NCBI GenBank assembly: GCA_002501485.1
Contig: DLTS01000082.1
Location: forward strand, 1,192-16,088
DNA length: 14,897 nucleotides
Direction of reading: 5' to 3'
Source: Acidimicrobiaceae bacterium UBA7830
GTDB lineage: Bacteria; Actinomycetota; Acidimicrobiia; Acidimicrobiales; Ilumatobacteraceae
Position numbers and translations under genes: made by a program. Shown piece by piece: positions 6,391 to 14,470 of the stretch (the first letter of the stretch is position 1; every line of letters starts with the position of its first letter). The notes under the pieces were generated by a model, which saw only the letters and a list, made by a program, of their open reading frames with translations, searched no databases and was not told where the DNA came from.

Positions 6391-7746
6391 ACTGGTCTTA
6401 TCGCAGCTAAGGCCCTTGCCGACAGAGGACACGAAGTCCTTCTAATAGATAAAGCAGCCGCAGTAGGCGGCATGTCGGCAAGTTTCGAGATCGCTGGACA
6501 ACGCGTCGACTTTGGGTCTCACCGCCTTCACGGCCGCGCGGACCCAGAACTTCTTAGCGAACTTCGAGAACTACTTGGCGAAGACCTTCAACGCCGAGAT
6601 CGTAATGGACGCATTCGTTTGCTCGGTCGCTGGGTTGCTTTCCCTCTGCAGATTGGTGATCTCCTACGTGGCCTACCTCGGTGGTTTGCCGTTCGGGCAG
6701 CCTTGGACGCTGCCCTCTCCCCATTTCGGCGTGCAAAAGGATCTAACTTCGCACAAGACGTGAGGGCAGGCCTCGGTCCTACCGTCTTCAATGCTTTCTA
6801 TGCCCCTTACGCAAAAAAGCTTTGGGGAGTCCCGGCTGAGGAGATTGACGCTTCAATGGCGAAGCGTCGCGTGTCTGCGGGTGGACCGCTTGAGATTTTG
6901 CGTCGCTTGGTCTCAGTGCGGAGCGAGGAGGGAAAATCTTTTTACTATCCGCGCTTCGGATACGGACAGATCATCGATGCTATTGCTGACTCGGCGACTA
7001 GATCTGGCGTCGAAATCTGTCTTTCAACTCGGCTTGATGGTCTCACTTGTTCTGATGACGGTGTGGATGCGGTGTTGTGCGGACCGAACGGCTCGGAGAC
7101 TCGTCGATTCTCGACCTGCGTATCAACGGTGGCGGTGCAACACCTCGTGGATGCAGCGATGCCAACAGCTCCATCCGAGGTGGTGGATGCCGCAAGCCGG
7201 CTAGACCATCGTGGAATGTTGCTTGTTTACCTCGTGATCCCTCGACCGCAGTACACACCATTTGATGCGCATTACTTTCCAGGTCAGGACACAGTTGTAG
7301 CCAGACTGTCTGAACCAAAAAATTACCGTGATGGAGATGATCCAGCTGAAAGCACGGTGCTTTGCGCTGAGATTCCATGCGATGAAGGTGGCGATCTTTG
7401 GGAGATGAACAGCGAATCGTTGGGTGGACTAGTGAGCCGTCAGCTCGTGGAGCAGGGACTCCCGGTAACAGGGCATGTTGGCACAGAGGTTCGCCGCTTG
7501 CCGTCCGTTTATCCCAAGTACCGACATGGCTATCAAGCCGACCTTGATTGCATTGAGACATGGGTTAACGAGCAACCAAGACTTGTGACCGTCGGTCGTC
7601 TTGGCCTATTTGTCCCGGACAACCTACATCATGTAATCGAGATGGGTAATGCCGTCGCTCGTGTCATTAATAGTGATGGTCACATTGATCGTCAGGCCTG
7701 GAGATTACGACGTGAAGAGTTCCGCTCGAACGTCGTTGAAGATTGA
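6361..7746 (+). CDS. FAD-dependent oxidoreductase (amine oxidase/UGM-like, glycan-associated family)
   Basis: The 461-aa product starts directly with a dinucleotide-binding fold: GxGxxG at residues 7-12 (GAGPTG), an acidic Asp30 at the end of the second strand, then VGGMS (36-40). YAPYAKKLWGVPAEEI (147-162) is typical of protoporphyrinogen-oxidase-like/UDP-galactopyranose-mutase-like proteins that often neighbour glycosyltransferases. The substrate is unknown. A true protoporphyrinogen oxidase is possible in an iron locus but is less favoured by this motif. The ATG at 6361 is the only credible start, since the fold begins at residue 2, yet it lies at the centre of the large palindrome and has no exposed ribosome site. 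Translation may depend on ribosomes arriving from the FEA1-like gene 42 nt upstream. It converges on the flippase-glycosyltransferase gene, with only 20 bp between the stops. Confidence 0.8.
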   Translation: MSVLVAGAGPTGLIAAKALADRGHEVLLIDKAAAVGGMSASFEIAGQRVDFGSHRLHGRADPELLSELRELLGEDLQRRDRNGRIRLLGRWVAFPLQIGDLLRGLPRWFAVRAALDAALSPFRRAKGSNFAQDVRAGLGPTVFNAFYAPYAKKLWGVPAEEIDASMAKRRVSAGGPLEILRRLVSVRSEEGKSFYYPRFGYGQIIDAIADSATRSGVEICLSTRLDGLTCSDDGVDAVLCGPNGSETRRFSTCVSTVAVQHLVDAAMPTAPSEVVDAASRLDHRGMLLVYLVIPRPQYTPFDAHYFPGQDTVVARLSEPKNYRDGDDPAESTVLCAEIPCDEGGDLWEMNSESLGGLVSRQLVEQGLPVTGHVGTEVRRLPSVYPKYRHGYQADLDCIETWVNEQPRLVTVGRLGLFVPDNLHHVIEMGNAVARVINSDGHIDRQAWRLRREEFRSNVVED

Positions 7747-7766
7747 TTTAGCCAGCCTCACTTATT

Positions 7767-9419
7767 TCAGGTCGTATTAAGCTCCTTAGCAACCGCTGGC
7801 ACAACACGTCGCAAGTACGAACCCAACTTGATAAAGCTTTTGCCACTGGTCCGGAATCGATATGTGATACCAACCTCGTGGTAGCGGAATCCTTTAGCGA
7901 TCAAATCAAGAGTGATTACCTGCGCGTAGTTGAAATCATGGATAACCTCCGCAGCGGAAGCGGCCTCCGGAGAGAACGCCCGATAGCCCGATTGCCCGTC
8001 GGTCACTGGAGTGCGACTAAGGAATGCCACCAGCTTGGTAAGGACCACATTTCCAAGACGCCGATGGGGTCGCATGTGCTCGATAGTTCCGAGAAAGCGG
8101 CTACCGACCACGTAATCGGCTTCACCCTCTAAAATTGGGGTAACGAGATTCTCAAGTTCTTCAGGCGGATACTCCTCGTCGGCGTCGCAAAATGCAACAG
8201 CAACTGGATTATGTGCCATTGCACGTTCGAGGCCGAAACGGACGCCTGCGCCTAGGCCGCGAGTCTCACCAAATGAGACAACTTCGGCGCCCGCATCAGT
8301 TGCGATTTGTGCGGTGCGGTCAGTTGAACCGTCGTCGATGATGAGAGTGTGAACTGGGTGACCCGCAATCTCGAATGGAACCCTGCGGATACACTCACCA
8401 ACAGCTTTTTCCTCATTGAGCGCTGGCATAAACAGAACGATGGGACGTCCAGCTTCGGCCGGTCCACGTTGACGTGCGGCTTCAGCTTGTGGGCTTTGTC
8501 CGATAGTGCGGGGGAGTCGGAGACGACCAAGAAAGCCAGGGCCAGGGGCAAATACGGCGATTCCTCCTGCGATCAGGGAGTACAGAGTCTTTAACGCATG
8601 AGCAGTCACGGCCGCAACAAGGGCAGTTTTCCCGTCGTGGCCTAGCGCAAGGTAGGCGGCAACCGAGGCCGCTTCGTAGGTGCCGATCCCACTCGGAGCA
8701 ATTGCGACGATTTGAGCTGATACAGCGACAGTCGTGACGACTACAGCATCGGAAAATCCAATCTCTAAACCAGCCCAAGAGGCACTCTGCCAAACAAGTG
8801 CCGCTTCAAACAACCAAGCCGCCGCAGTGAGCCCGAGAGTGACAGTCCCGGGAACACGAACTGAACTTGTAGCCCGAGCGGTCTTCACAAGCCATACCCC
8901 ACTGCCTACCGCCACAAGACCGAGAACCGCAGCAACCGGTACGATCCAACCTCCGACAACATCTTGCATGGCGTTCGGAGCAAGTATCCAGGCGAGGCCG
9001 AGTACACAAATAATGTCGGCGCTTCGAAGCGCAAGAGTGGAAGATGCTGCGACATCAAGTGAGATCGAGGTCCGGCGTACGACACTGGCAACTCTCAATG
9101 GCTCTCCGAGCCTAAGAGGGAGGACATGGTTCGCCCCAAGAGCGAGGTGAATTCCGGCGAGAGACTGGCTGAGCGTCAGGCCTGGAACTATCCGTTGCCA
9201 GGCGAGGGACCTCAAAAGGAATGCCACTAGAAATGCTCCAGTTGCCAAGATGAGCCCAAGAGGATCGTTGAGCGCAGAGTCGGCTGCGCTTCGCAGCATT
9301 GCGCCATCGACCACCGTGCTTAAAGCTGTGATTCCGAACGCGGCTGAAATCAAGGCAAAGATGGCCACAGAACGCCGGGTGGTGAACGCAAGGCCAACGA
9401 ATCGGAACAAAGATTTCAT
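7767..9419 (-). CDS. Fusion of LPG-synthase/flippase-type membrane domain with DPM1-like GT2 glycosyltransferase
   Basis: The 550-aa product has two parts. Residues about 15-295 form a polytopic membrane domain of the lysylphosphatidylglycerol-synthase TM (UPF0104) type. It includes the conserved PLRLGEPLR (101-109) and PSGIGTYEA (242-250) segments and about eight hydrophobic stretches. Residues about 325-550 form a family 2 glycosyltransferase: PALNEE (332-337), DDGSTD (362-367), DADEEYPPE (412-420), GSRF and QSGYRAF (476-482), resembling dolichyl/polyprenyl-phosphate sugar synthases. The inferred role is making a lipid-linked sugar at the inner membrane face and moving or using it. The ATG at 9419 follows TAATCT by 6 nt, a leaderless layout. 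The promoter shares the 9452-9467 operator with the divergent iron importer. Confidence 0.85.
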   Translation of the reverse strand: MKSLFRFVGLAFTTRRSVAIFALISAAFGITALSTVVDGAMLRSAADSALNDPLGLILATGAFLVAFLLRSLAWQRIVPGLTLSQSLAGIHLALGANHVLPLRLGEPLRVASVVRRTSISLDVAASSTLALRSADIICVLGLAWILAPNAMQDVVGGWIVPVAAVLGLVAVGSGVWLVKTARATSSVRVPGTVTLGLTAAAWLFEAALVWQSASWAGLEIGFSDAVVVTTVAVSAQIVAIAPSGIGTYEAASVAAYLALGHDGKTALVAAVTAHALKTLYSLIAGGIAVFAPGPGFLGRLRLPRTIGQSPQAEAARQRGPAEAGRPIVLFMPALNEEKAVGECIRRVPFEIAGHPVHTLIIDDGSTDRTAQIATDAGAEVVSFGETRGLGAGVRFGLERAMAHNPVAVAFCDADEEYPPEELENLVTPILEGEADYVVGSRFLGTIEHMRPHRRLGNVVLTKLVAFLSRTPVTDGQSGYRAFSPEAASAAEVIHDFNYAQVITLDLIAKGFRYHEVGITYRFRTSGKSFIKLGSYLRRVVPAVAKELNTT

Positions 9420-9431
9420 TCAATTAGATTA
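9420..9431 (-). promoter_or_regulatory. Leaderless -10 element of the flippase-glycosyltransferase gene
   Basis: On the minus strand TAATCT (9426-9431) is separated by 6 nt from the ATG at 9419. The -35 region runs into the palindromic operator at 9452-9467, whose centre is about 40 bp upstream of the predicted start of transcription. Confidence 0.6.
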
Positions 9432-9451
9432 CTGCCGCATCCGCAGAAATA

Positions 9452-9467
9452 GTTAGGCATGCCTAAC
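9452..9467. promoter_or_regulatory. DtxR/IdeR-like operator between the iron importer and the glycosyltransferase gene
   Basis: GTTAGGCATGCCTAAC is a 16-bp perfect palindrome resembling the DtxR/IdeR consensus TTAGGTTAGCCTAA. Its centre is about 40-41 bp from both predicted leaderless transcription starts, 9419 leftward and 9501 rightward, so it overlaps both -35 regions. The likely binder is the DtxR-family protein encoded at 13211-13882. Metal-dependent repression of both directions is inferred. Confidence 0.75.
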
Positions 9468-9487
9468 GAATTTTCATAACGATCCGG

Positions 9488-9500
9488 TACAATGACGGGC
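9488..9500 (+). promoter_or_regulatory. Leaderless -10 element of the iron importer operon
   Basis: TACAAT (9488-9493) is followed by a 7-nt spacer and the ATG at 9501. This decides between two in-frame ATGs. The one at 9492 overlaps the -10 element itself and would not be on the transcript. Confidence 0.65.
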
Positions 9501-10514
9501 ATGCATCTTAAAACTCGGCGTTTCCTGGTTGCCCTGTCAGCCGTAAGTATCTTGAGCTTGCCCACGGCGTGCGGTGGTGACGGAGACACAATCAGGGTTT
9601 ACACGGGTCGGCACTACGACCTAGAGGAAGCGTTTGAAAAATTTTCCTCAGAAACAGGAGTCTCAATTGAATTCCTCCAAGGTTCTGATGCTGAACTTCG
9701 CGAACGGATCGCTGCCGAAGGGGAGGACACCCAAGCAGACATCTACATGACTGTCGATGCGGGAAACCTAGCGCGAGCGGCTGAGCAAGGAGTGTTCATT
9801 AACATTGAGTCCGATCTGTTAGACGAGGCAGTCCCCGAGTCACTTCGAGATCCTGACGGTCAGTGGTATGCGTTAAGCCGGCGGGCAAGAACAATTGTGT
9901 ACAGCTCTGAGCGGATGTCCTCAGCGGAGGCACCTACCACCTACGAGGAACTCGCCGGCCCAGAGTGGAAGGGAAGGCTCTGTCTTCGAAACTCATCCAA
10001 CACCTATACGCAGTCCCTGGTGGCAAGCTTGATTGGAAACGTGGGTTATGACGAGGCTCTTCGAATTGTTTCGGGCTGGGCTGACAACGCAGAAATTCTT
10101 TCCAACGATGTGATTGCGCTGAAATCCATTCGAGATGGTCTATGTGATGTGGCAATTGTTAATCACTATTACCTTGTCCGGCTTATGGACGATGACCCTG
10201 ACTTCCCGGTCTCGTTGGTTTGGGCAGACCAGGAAGGGCGCGGGACGCATGTCAATATCTCTGGTGCAGGCATAACGAAGTACGCCGATGACCCGGAACT
10301 TGCCCTTCAGCTACTCGAGTGGTTGGCAACTGACGGGCAGAACTCCTTTGTCGACGGGAACCATGAATATCCCGTGAACCCGGCGGTGGCTCCTGAAGAT
10401 TTGATAGCTGATGAATTTGGTTCAACCTTTGTTGCTGATGATCTGAATGCGGCTGAGTTCGGTGCGTTGAACGCTGATGCCGTTCGGCTTCTCGACGAAG
10501 CCGGCTACGAATAA
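9501..10514 (+). CDS. Ferric-iron ABC transporter substrate-binding lipoprotein (FutA/FbpA type)
   Basis: The 337-aa protein starts with a signal peptide and an atypical lipobox before Cys24 (LPTAC), so it is probably a lipoprotein. The mature part matches iron-binding proteins of the FutA/FbpA class. IRVYTGRHY (31-39) supplies Tyr34, His38 and Tyr39 candidates, with Tyr134 in TIVYSS, and SNTYTQSLVASL (166-177) is FutA-like. The Tyr pair 223-224 in NHYYLVRL is the typical Fe(III)-binding tyrosine couple. It would bind ferric iron at the cell surface and deliver it to the permease encoded next. The start at 9501 is chosen because TACAAT lies 7 nt upstream; the ATG at 9492 lies inside that element. 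It is the first gene of a three-gene operon under the palindromic operator. Confidence 0.88.
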   Translation: MHLKTRRFLVALSAVSILSLPTACGGDGDTIRVYTGRHYDLEEAFEKFSSETGVSIEFLQGSDAELRERIAAEGEDTQADIYMTVDAGNLARAAEQGVFINIESDLLDEAVPESLRDPDGQWYALSRRARTIVYSSERMSSAEAPTTYEELAGPEWKGRLCLRNSSNTYTQSLVASLIGNVGYDEALRIVSGWADNAEILSNDVIALKSIRDGLCDVAIVNHYYLVRLMDDDPDFPVSLVWADQEGRGTHVNISGAGITKYADDPELALQLLEWLATDGQNSFVDGNHEYPVNPAVAPEDLIADEFGSTFVADDLNAAEFGALNADAVRLLDEAGYE

Positions 10515-10541
10515 ATAGTTGGTAACCTTCGAGACACTCAT

Positions 10542-12179
10542 ATGGCGTTACATCGGAAGGCTTTGCGAGATGGCCTAGCTTGGCACTCGACTGCCGTGGT
10601 GATAGCCGCCGTGGTGGCGATACCGGTTGGGATCCTCACGTTCAGTGTTTTAAATCCATCTGTAGATGTATGGCGACAACAATGGAACACTCGACTGCCT
10701 CGTCAACTTATTGAAACCTCGATTCTGCTTTGTGGCGTCGGCGTCGGCTCACTCTTGGTTGGCGGAGGCCTCGCATGGCTTGTATCGGCCTACCAGTTCC
10801 CTGGATCTCGGGTATTTAGGTGGCTTCTTATCGCTCCGCTCGCAGTTCCCTCGTATGTGTTGGGATTCGTAACTCTTTCAGTTTTCGGTTTCACTGGCCC
10901 GATACAGGGGTGGTGGCGTGAAATCTTCGGGCAGGACGCGTGGTTCCCACCAATTCGATCGCTTGGTGGGGCAATCATTGTTTTTACGCTCGTTCTCTAC
11001 CCCTACGTGTTTCTCGTGGCCCGAGCTGCGTTGGCTGATCAGGCTGGAAGCTCATATCAAGTAGCCCGGAGTCTTGGTGCCAGCTCGTTTGAAGCTGCCC
11101 GGCGGGTCATGTTCCCGCAACTGCGGCCTGCGCTTGCGGCCGGCGTGGCGATCGTAGCCATGGAAACACTGACTGATTTTGGGACTGTTCAGTATTTCGG
11201 AATCGACACGGTCTCAGTCGGTGTCTTCCGGATCTGGCGAGGCACCTTCGATCTCGATGCAGCCTCAGAATTCGCAACGCTTGTGCTGCTATTTGCTCTC
11301 GTGGTGATCGGGCTTGAGCGGCTTGGTCGAGGTCGAGCAAGATTTGGCCAGGCCGGTGGAGCTGCATCTGGACTCGTTCAACGACGTTTGACAGGCATCC
11401 GGTCAGTGCTCGCATTTCTGTTGTGTGGTTTGGTTTTAACGCTAAGTTTCGCCGCCCCGACTGTTCAGTTACTTACTTGGGCAATTAGGGAAGCCACAGG
11501 TCCACGCGGGACCCCACTGTTAGAGCGTTTTGCTGAGTTCTTAGGGAACACGCTGCTGCTGGCAACGATTGTTGCCATCGTGTGTGGAATCGGGGCGATT
11601 CTTGTTGCGAATGCTGCACGGTTTTCTGGGCGGTCCAGAACCCGACTCGCGGCACGTATTGCGTCGGTCGGCTACGCAGTTCCAGGACCAGTCGTCGCAA
11701 TCGGATCAGTTTTCGTTTTGGTCGGGTTGGACGATGGGTTGGGTCTTATCGGTATCGGTCTCCCGGGTGCAGTAGCAACTGGTTCGCTGATTGGTCTGGT
11801 TTACGCCCAAACCGTTCGCTACCTGGCTCCTGCATTGCAGACGGTTGAAGCGGGTATTGAGCAGGTCCCTCACGAGATGACTGGAGCAGCGCGAAGCCTT
11901 GGCTTGAGGCCGCGATCGGTCGTCGCCTCGGTCCATCTTCCGCTTGCAAGAACGAGTGTGTTGACTGGTCTTGTGCTGGTTACCGTCGACGTTCTAAAAG
12001 AGTTGCCAATTGTCTTGCTGCTCCGACCGATTGGCTTTGACACTCTTTCTGTGTGGACGTTTAACTTGGCCTCAGAATCAAGATTTGAACAGGCTGCCCT
12101 TCCAGCAGTAGCAATTATTGTCGTTGCGATGATCCCTGTCGGCCTTCTTGCGCGCCAACTCTTTCGAGGAGCATCATGA
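10542..12179 (+). CDS. Ferric-iron ABC transporter permease, two-domain (FbpB/AfuB type)
   Basis: The 545-aa membrane protein has about twelve hydrophobic segments arranged as two binding-protein-dependent transport domains. Each carries an EAA-type loop that contacts the ATPase: ARSLGASSFEAARRVMFPQL near residues 175-194 and ARSLGLRPRSVVASVHLPL near 447-465. This duplicated layout is typical of FbpB/AfuB/FutB permeases, which work as a single polypeptide instead of a homodimer. It starts 27 nt after the binding-protein gene with only a weak ribosome site. Its last four bases (ATGA, 12176-12179) overlap the ATPase start, indicating translational coupling. Confidence 0.88.
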   Translation: MALHRKALRDGLAWHSTAVVIAAVVAIPVGILTFSVLNPSVDVWRQQWNTRLPRQLIETSILLCGVGVGSLLVGGGLAWLVSAYQFPGSRVFRWLLIAPLAVPSYVLGFVTLSVFGFTGPIQGWWREIFGQDAWFPPIRSLGGAIIVFTLVLYPYVFLVARAALADQAGSSYQVARSLGASSFEAARRVMFPQLRPALAAGVAIVAMETLTDFGTVQYFGIDTVSVGVFRIWRGTFDLDAASEFATLVLLFALVVIGLERLGRGRARFGQAGGAASGLVQRRLTGIRSVLAFLLCGLVLTLSFAAPTVQLLTWAIREATGPRGTPLLERFAEFLGNTLLLATIVAIVCGIGAILVANAARFSGRSRTRLAARIASVGYAVPGPVVAIGSVFVLVGLDDGLGLIGIGLPGAVATGSLIGLVYAQTVRYLAPALQTVEAGIEQVPHEMTGAARSLGLRPRSVVASVHLPLARTSVLTGLVLVTVDVLKELPIVLLLRPIGFDTLSVWTFNLASESRFEQAALPAVAIIVVAMIPVGLLARQLFRGAS

Positions 12180-13210
12180 GTGAACCACTGCCTCTTGTAG
12201 CGAGTGAGGTCTGGAAGAAATTTGATGGTGTTACTGCAGTGAGCGGCGTAAGTCTTGAGCTTGGCGAGGGGGAAACGGTTGCTCTTGTGGGTCCGAGCGG
12301 TTGCGGCAAATCGTCGCTCCTTCGGATGATTGCTGGTCTAGATGGTGTTGACGGAGGAAAAATTCGACTTCAAGGTGTTTCGGTTGACGATGGCCAGAGT
12401 CGTGTGATGCCGGAGGATAGGTCGATTGGCATTGTTTTTCAGGAGCATGCCCTCTTTGGTCATCTCACCGTTGCCCAAAATGTTGGCTTCGGCCTGAGGG
12501 CTCAATCACGAAGTGCTCGTCGGGCTCGGGTGGCTGAGATGCTGGCCCTCATCGAACTGCCAGAGTTTTCCGATCGCTACCCTCACGAGCTATCGGGTGG
12601 GGAACGTCAGCGGGTAGCGCTAGCGAGAGCCTTAGCGCCCGGGCCGACGGTGATGTTGTTCGACGAGCCATTCGCCAGCCTTGATCAGAATCTTCGAGTC
12701 CAGCTACGCGAGCAAGTGGCGCAGGTGTTGGATTCTACGAATACACCTGCGCTGTTCGTGACACACGACCCGCGCGAGGCTCTTGCTTTGGGTGATCGGA
12801 TTGCAGTTATGCGGGCAGGCCAAATTGAGCAGGTTGGTGTCCCTGAGGAGATATATCGCCATCCATTGACAATGTTTGTTGCTTCGTTCATGGATGAGGC
12901 GAACTTCCTTTCAATTACAAAAGATGGCAGCGGATGGTCGACAGTCCTCGGTGCAGTTGACCAAAGCTCCGAGGGGCACTTTGTTGCAATGGTTCGACCG
13001 AACGATGTTGCGTTCGTCTCAGATGACAGCGGTGACGCAAAAATTCAGAGGTGCGACTACGCCGGCTCTCATTGGCTACTGCGAGTTCGCCTTCGGACCG
13101 GTGATGAAGTTGTCGTGCTTGCCGAGCCCGACTCACGTTACACGGTGGGAGATCGAGGCAACTTAGGTTTGCGCCCTGGGGCGAAGCAAGTTGTCGTTCG
13201 ACAGTCGTAA
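12176..13210 (+). CDS. Ferric-iron ABC transporter ATP-binding protein (FbpC type)
   Basis: The 344-aa protein has a full ABC ATPase set: Walker A GPSGCGKS (39-46), Q-loop Gln89, signature LSGGE (139-143), Walker B VMLFDEP (159-165) and the H-loop His197 in VTHD. After about residue 240 a C-terminal regulatory/TOBE-like domain follows, as usual for FbpC/PotA/MalK-type subunits. It overlaps the permease gene by 4 nt. Its TAA (13208-13210) abuts the stop codon of the convergent regulator gene with no bases between, leaving no room for a separate terminator. Confidence 0.9.
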   Translation: MSEPLPLVASEVWKKFDGVTAVSGVSLELGEGETVALVGPSGCGKSSLLRMIAGLDGVDGGKIRLQGVSVDDGQSRVMPEDRSIGIVFQEHALFGHLTVAQNVGFGLRAQSRSARRARVAEMLALIELPEFSDRYPHELSGGERQRVALARALAPGPTVMLFDEPFASLDQNLRVQLREQVAQVLDSTNTPALFVTHDPREALALGDRIAVMRAGQIEQVGVPEEIYRHPLTMFVASFMDEANFLSITKDGSGWSTVLGAVDQSSEGHFVAMVRPNDVAFVSDDSGDAKIQRCDYAGSHWLLRVRLRTGDEVVVLAEPDSRYTVGDRGNLGLRPGAKQVVVRQS

Positions 13211-13882
13211 TTAGGCTGTCGTAACGAGGATCCGATCACTGGCGAATTCGCCGACACCAACGTGAGATCCGTCGATCTCAACTGTCGTTGTGCCATCGGG
13301 GGAGCGTGATGTCACTGTTCCTTGGTTTCCGGGAACAATTGCTGAGCTTTCAAGAAACTCGAGCATGCCATCGCGGTATTCGAGCTCTTCGGGAATTCGT
13401 TCAACTCGGAAGCTGCCGCCAGCTTTGATGTGGCTAAGAGACGTACTCTGAATCGGTTCTTTATATCCCGATCCAGGAATTGGGTTGCCATGGGGACAGG
13501 TTGTTGGATCCTCGAGGATCCTCACTAAAGCAGCTTCGACGTCGGGAGAAATCACATGCTCCCAGCGTCCCGCCTCTTGGTGGGCTTGGGACCATGACAG
13601 ATCAAGAACGTCGGTTAGGAAGCGCTCGGCCAGCCTGTGCCGACGAACAACACGCGTTGCCAGTTCTGTACCGGCCGAGGTGAGCGAGATGACGCCGGCT
13701 GCGGAAGAAACAAAGCCTTCGCGCTCCATCTTCCTAATCATTTCCGACACTGCTGGACGTGAAACATCCAAGCGCTCTGCGACTCGAGCCTGGATGATTT
13801 CGACATCTTCTTCAGACAGCTCATAAATGGCTTCACAATATTCTTCAAACGCTGGGTGGAATTCAGGTGTCTCATACGACAT
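13211..13882 (-). CDS. DtxR-family metal-dependent transcriptional regulator
   Basis: The 223-aa protein has the DtxR/IdeR layout: winged helix (about 26-65, ARVAERLDVSRPAVSEMIRKM), dimerisation and metal-binding domain (about 75-140, with RWEHVIS and CPHGNPIPG) and a C-terminal SH3/FeoA-like domain (about 150-220). By manual alignment, His82, Glu86, His101, Glu108 and His109 match DtxR His79, Glu83, His98, Glu105 and His106. However, DtxR Met10 and Cys102 correspond to Glu14 and Gly105, and Glu17 matches MntR Glu11, so iron versus manganese sensing is open. It is the natural candidate to bind the operators at 4982 and 9452. The ATG at 13882 follows TAGGAT by 6 nt. It converges directly on the importer operon it probably controls. 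Confidence 0.88.
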   Translation of the reverse strand: MSYETPEFHPAFEEYCEAIYELSEEDVEIIQARVAERLDVSRPAVSEMIRKMEREGFVSSAAGVISLTSAGTELATRVVRRHRLAERFLTDVLDLSWSQAHQEAGRWEHVISPDVEAALVRILEDPTTCPHGNPIPGSGYKEPIQSTSLSHIKAGGSFRVERIPEELEYRDGMLEFLESSAIVPGNQGTVTSRSPDGTTTVEIDGSHVGVGEFASDRILVTTA

Positions 13883-13894
13883 GGGAAGATCCTA
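13883..13894 (-). promoter_or_regulatory. Leaderless -10 element of the DtxR-family gene
   Basis: On the minus strand TAGGAT (13889-13894) lies 6 nt before the ATG at 13882. A TTAGG half-site overlaps it, but no full operator is present, so autoregulation is not supported. The remaining gap up to 14113 shows no gene. Confidence 0.55.
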
Positions 13895-14113
13895 ACCCAC
13901 CGAAGTTCTCAATGCGGAAAGGTACGGCAAGGGATTAGGACAACCATTGCCGTAGGGCGATTTGACGATGTGTAGCGTCTGAAACAGCAACGGGAACCGA
14001 GGAGGGCTCTAGATTTCAGCGTGATCGAAGTATTTCAGTTTTCTACTGCTTTCGCTATTGCGAAAAGGCCTCATTTTTTTCGATGCGCTGAAAACAAAGG
14101 TGCGGTAAATGGT

Positions 14114-14470
14114 TCAGTTTTGTGTTGCTTTTGCGAAGCGCCTCTGAGCCTTGGTTCGACGCTTGCCGGTGAGCTCTCGCTTGCGCAGGCGCTCGGTTGC
14201 GGCCGCATGGGGGCTACTGGTTGCGCCATCAACCAGAGCAATCAGATCTCGCCGCACCGCTTTCCCACGCAGGTTCTCAAACCATCGGGGCCCATCAGGG
14301 CCAATGACGACCGCTGTTGGTCCGCTACAACTGCCTTGGCAACTGATGGAGGCGAAAGTTAGTGACGCTGATTGGGCCTCGCGCTGGAGGCCGGCATAAG
14401 CCTTACTTTGCTTCTGACAAGCTCCGCCGTTGCATAGAAATAGGCATACCGGTTGCGGCTTGTTCGGCAT
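14114..14470 (-). CDS. Thioredoxin-like [2Fe-2S] ferredoxin with basic C-terminal tail
   Basis: The 118-aa protein has Cys13, Cys18, Cys44 and Cys48, spaced C-x4-C and C-x3-C (FLCNGGAC and SCQGSC). This is the ligand pattern of thioredoxin-like [2Fe-2S] ferredoxins and NuoE-type domains. The fold continues with a PTAVVIGPDG strand and a final helix. The last 25 or so residues are strongly basic (RLRKRELTGKRRTKAQRR), which is unusual. The start at ATG 14470 is preferred because TAACAT lies 7 nt upstream; the ATG at 14479 overlaps that element. It is divergent from a bacterioferritin gene, so a role as electron donor in iron release, analogous to Bfd, is an attractive inference. Confidence 0.75.
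   Translation of the reverse strand: MPNKPQPVCLFLCNGGACQKQSKAYAGLQREAQSASLTFASISCQGSCSGPTAVVIGPDGPRWFENLRGKAVRRDLIALVDGATSSPHAAATERLRKRELTGKRRTKAQRRFAKATQN

Noticed and set aside
13211..13226. TTAGGCTGTCGTAACG as a further DtxR operator
   Set aside because: It lacks palindromic symmetry and lies over the stop codon of the regulator gene, away from any promoter.
13506..13521. 16-bp perfect palindrome GGATCCTCGAGGATCC inside the DtxR-family gene
   Set aside because: It encodes an ordinary part of the protein (RILEDP) deep within the gene; no regulatory context, probably chance.
14050..14080. Hairpin TTTCGC-TATT-GCGAAA followed 8 nt later by seven T as a terminator
   Set aside because: The T-tract is on the plus strand, where no gene ends; for the minus-strand ferredoxin gene the hairpin is not followed by U residues.
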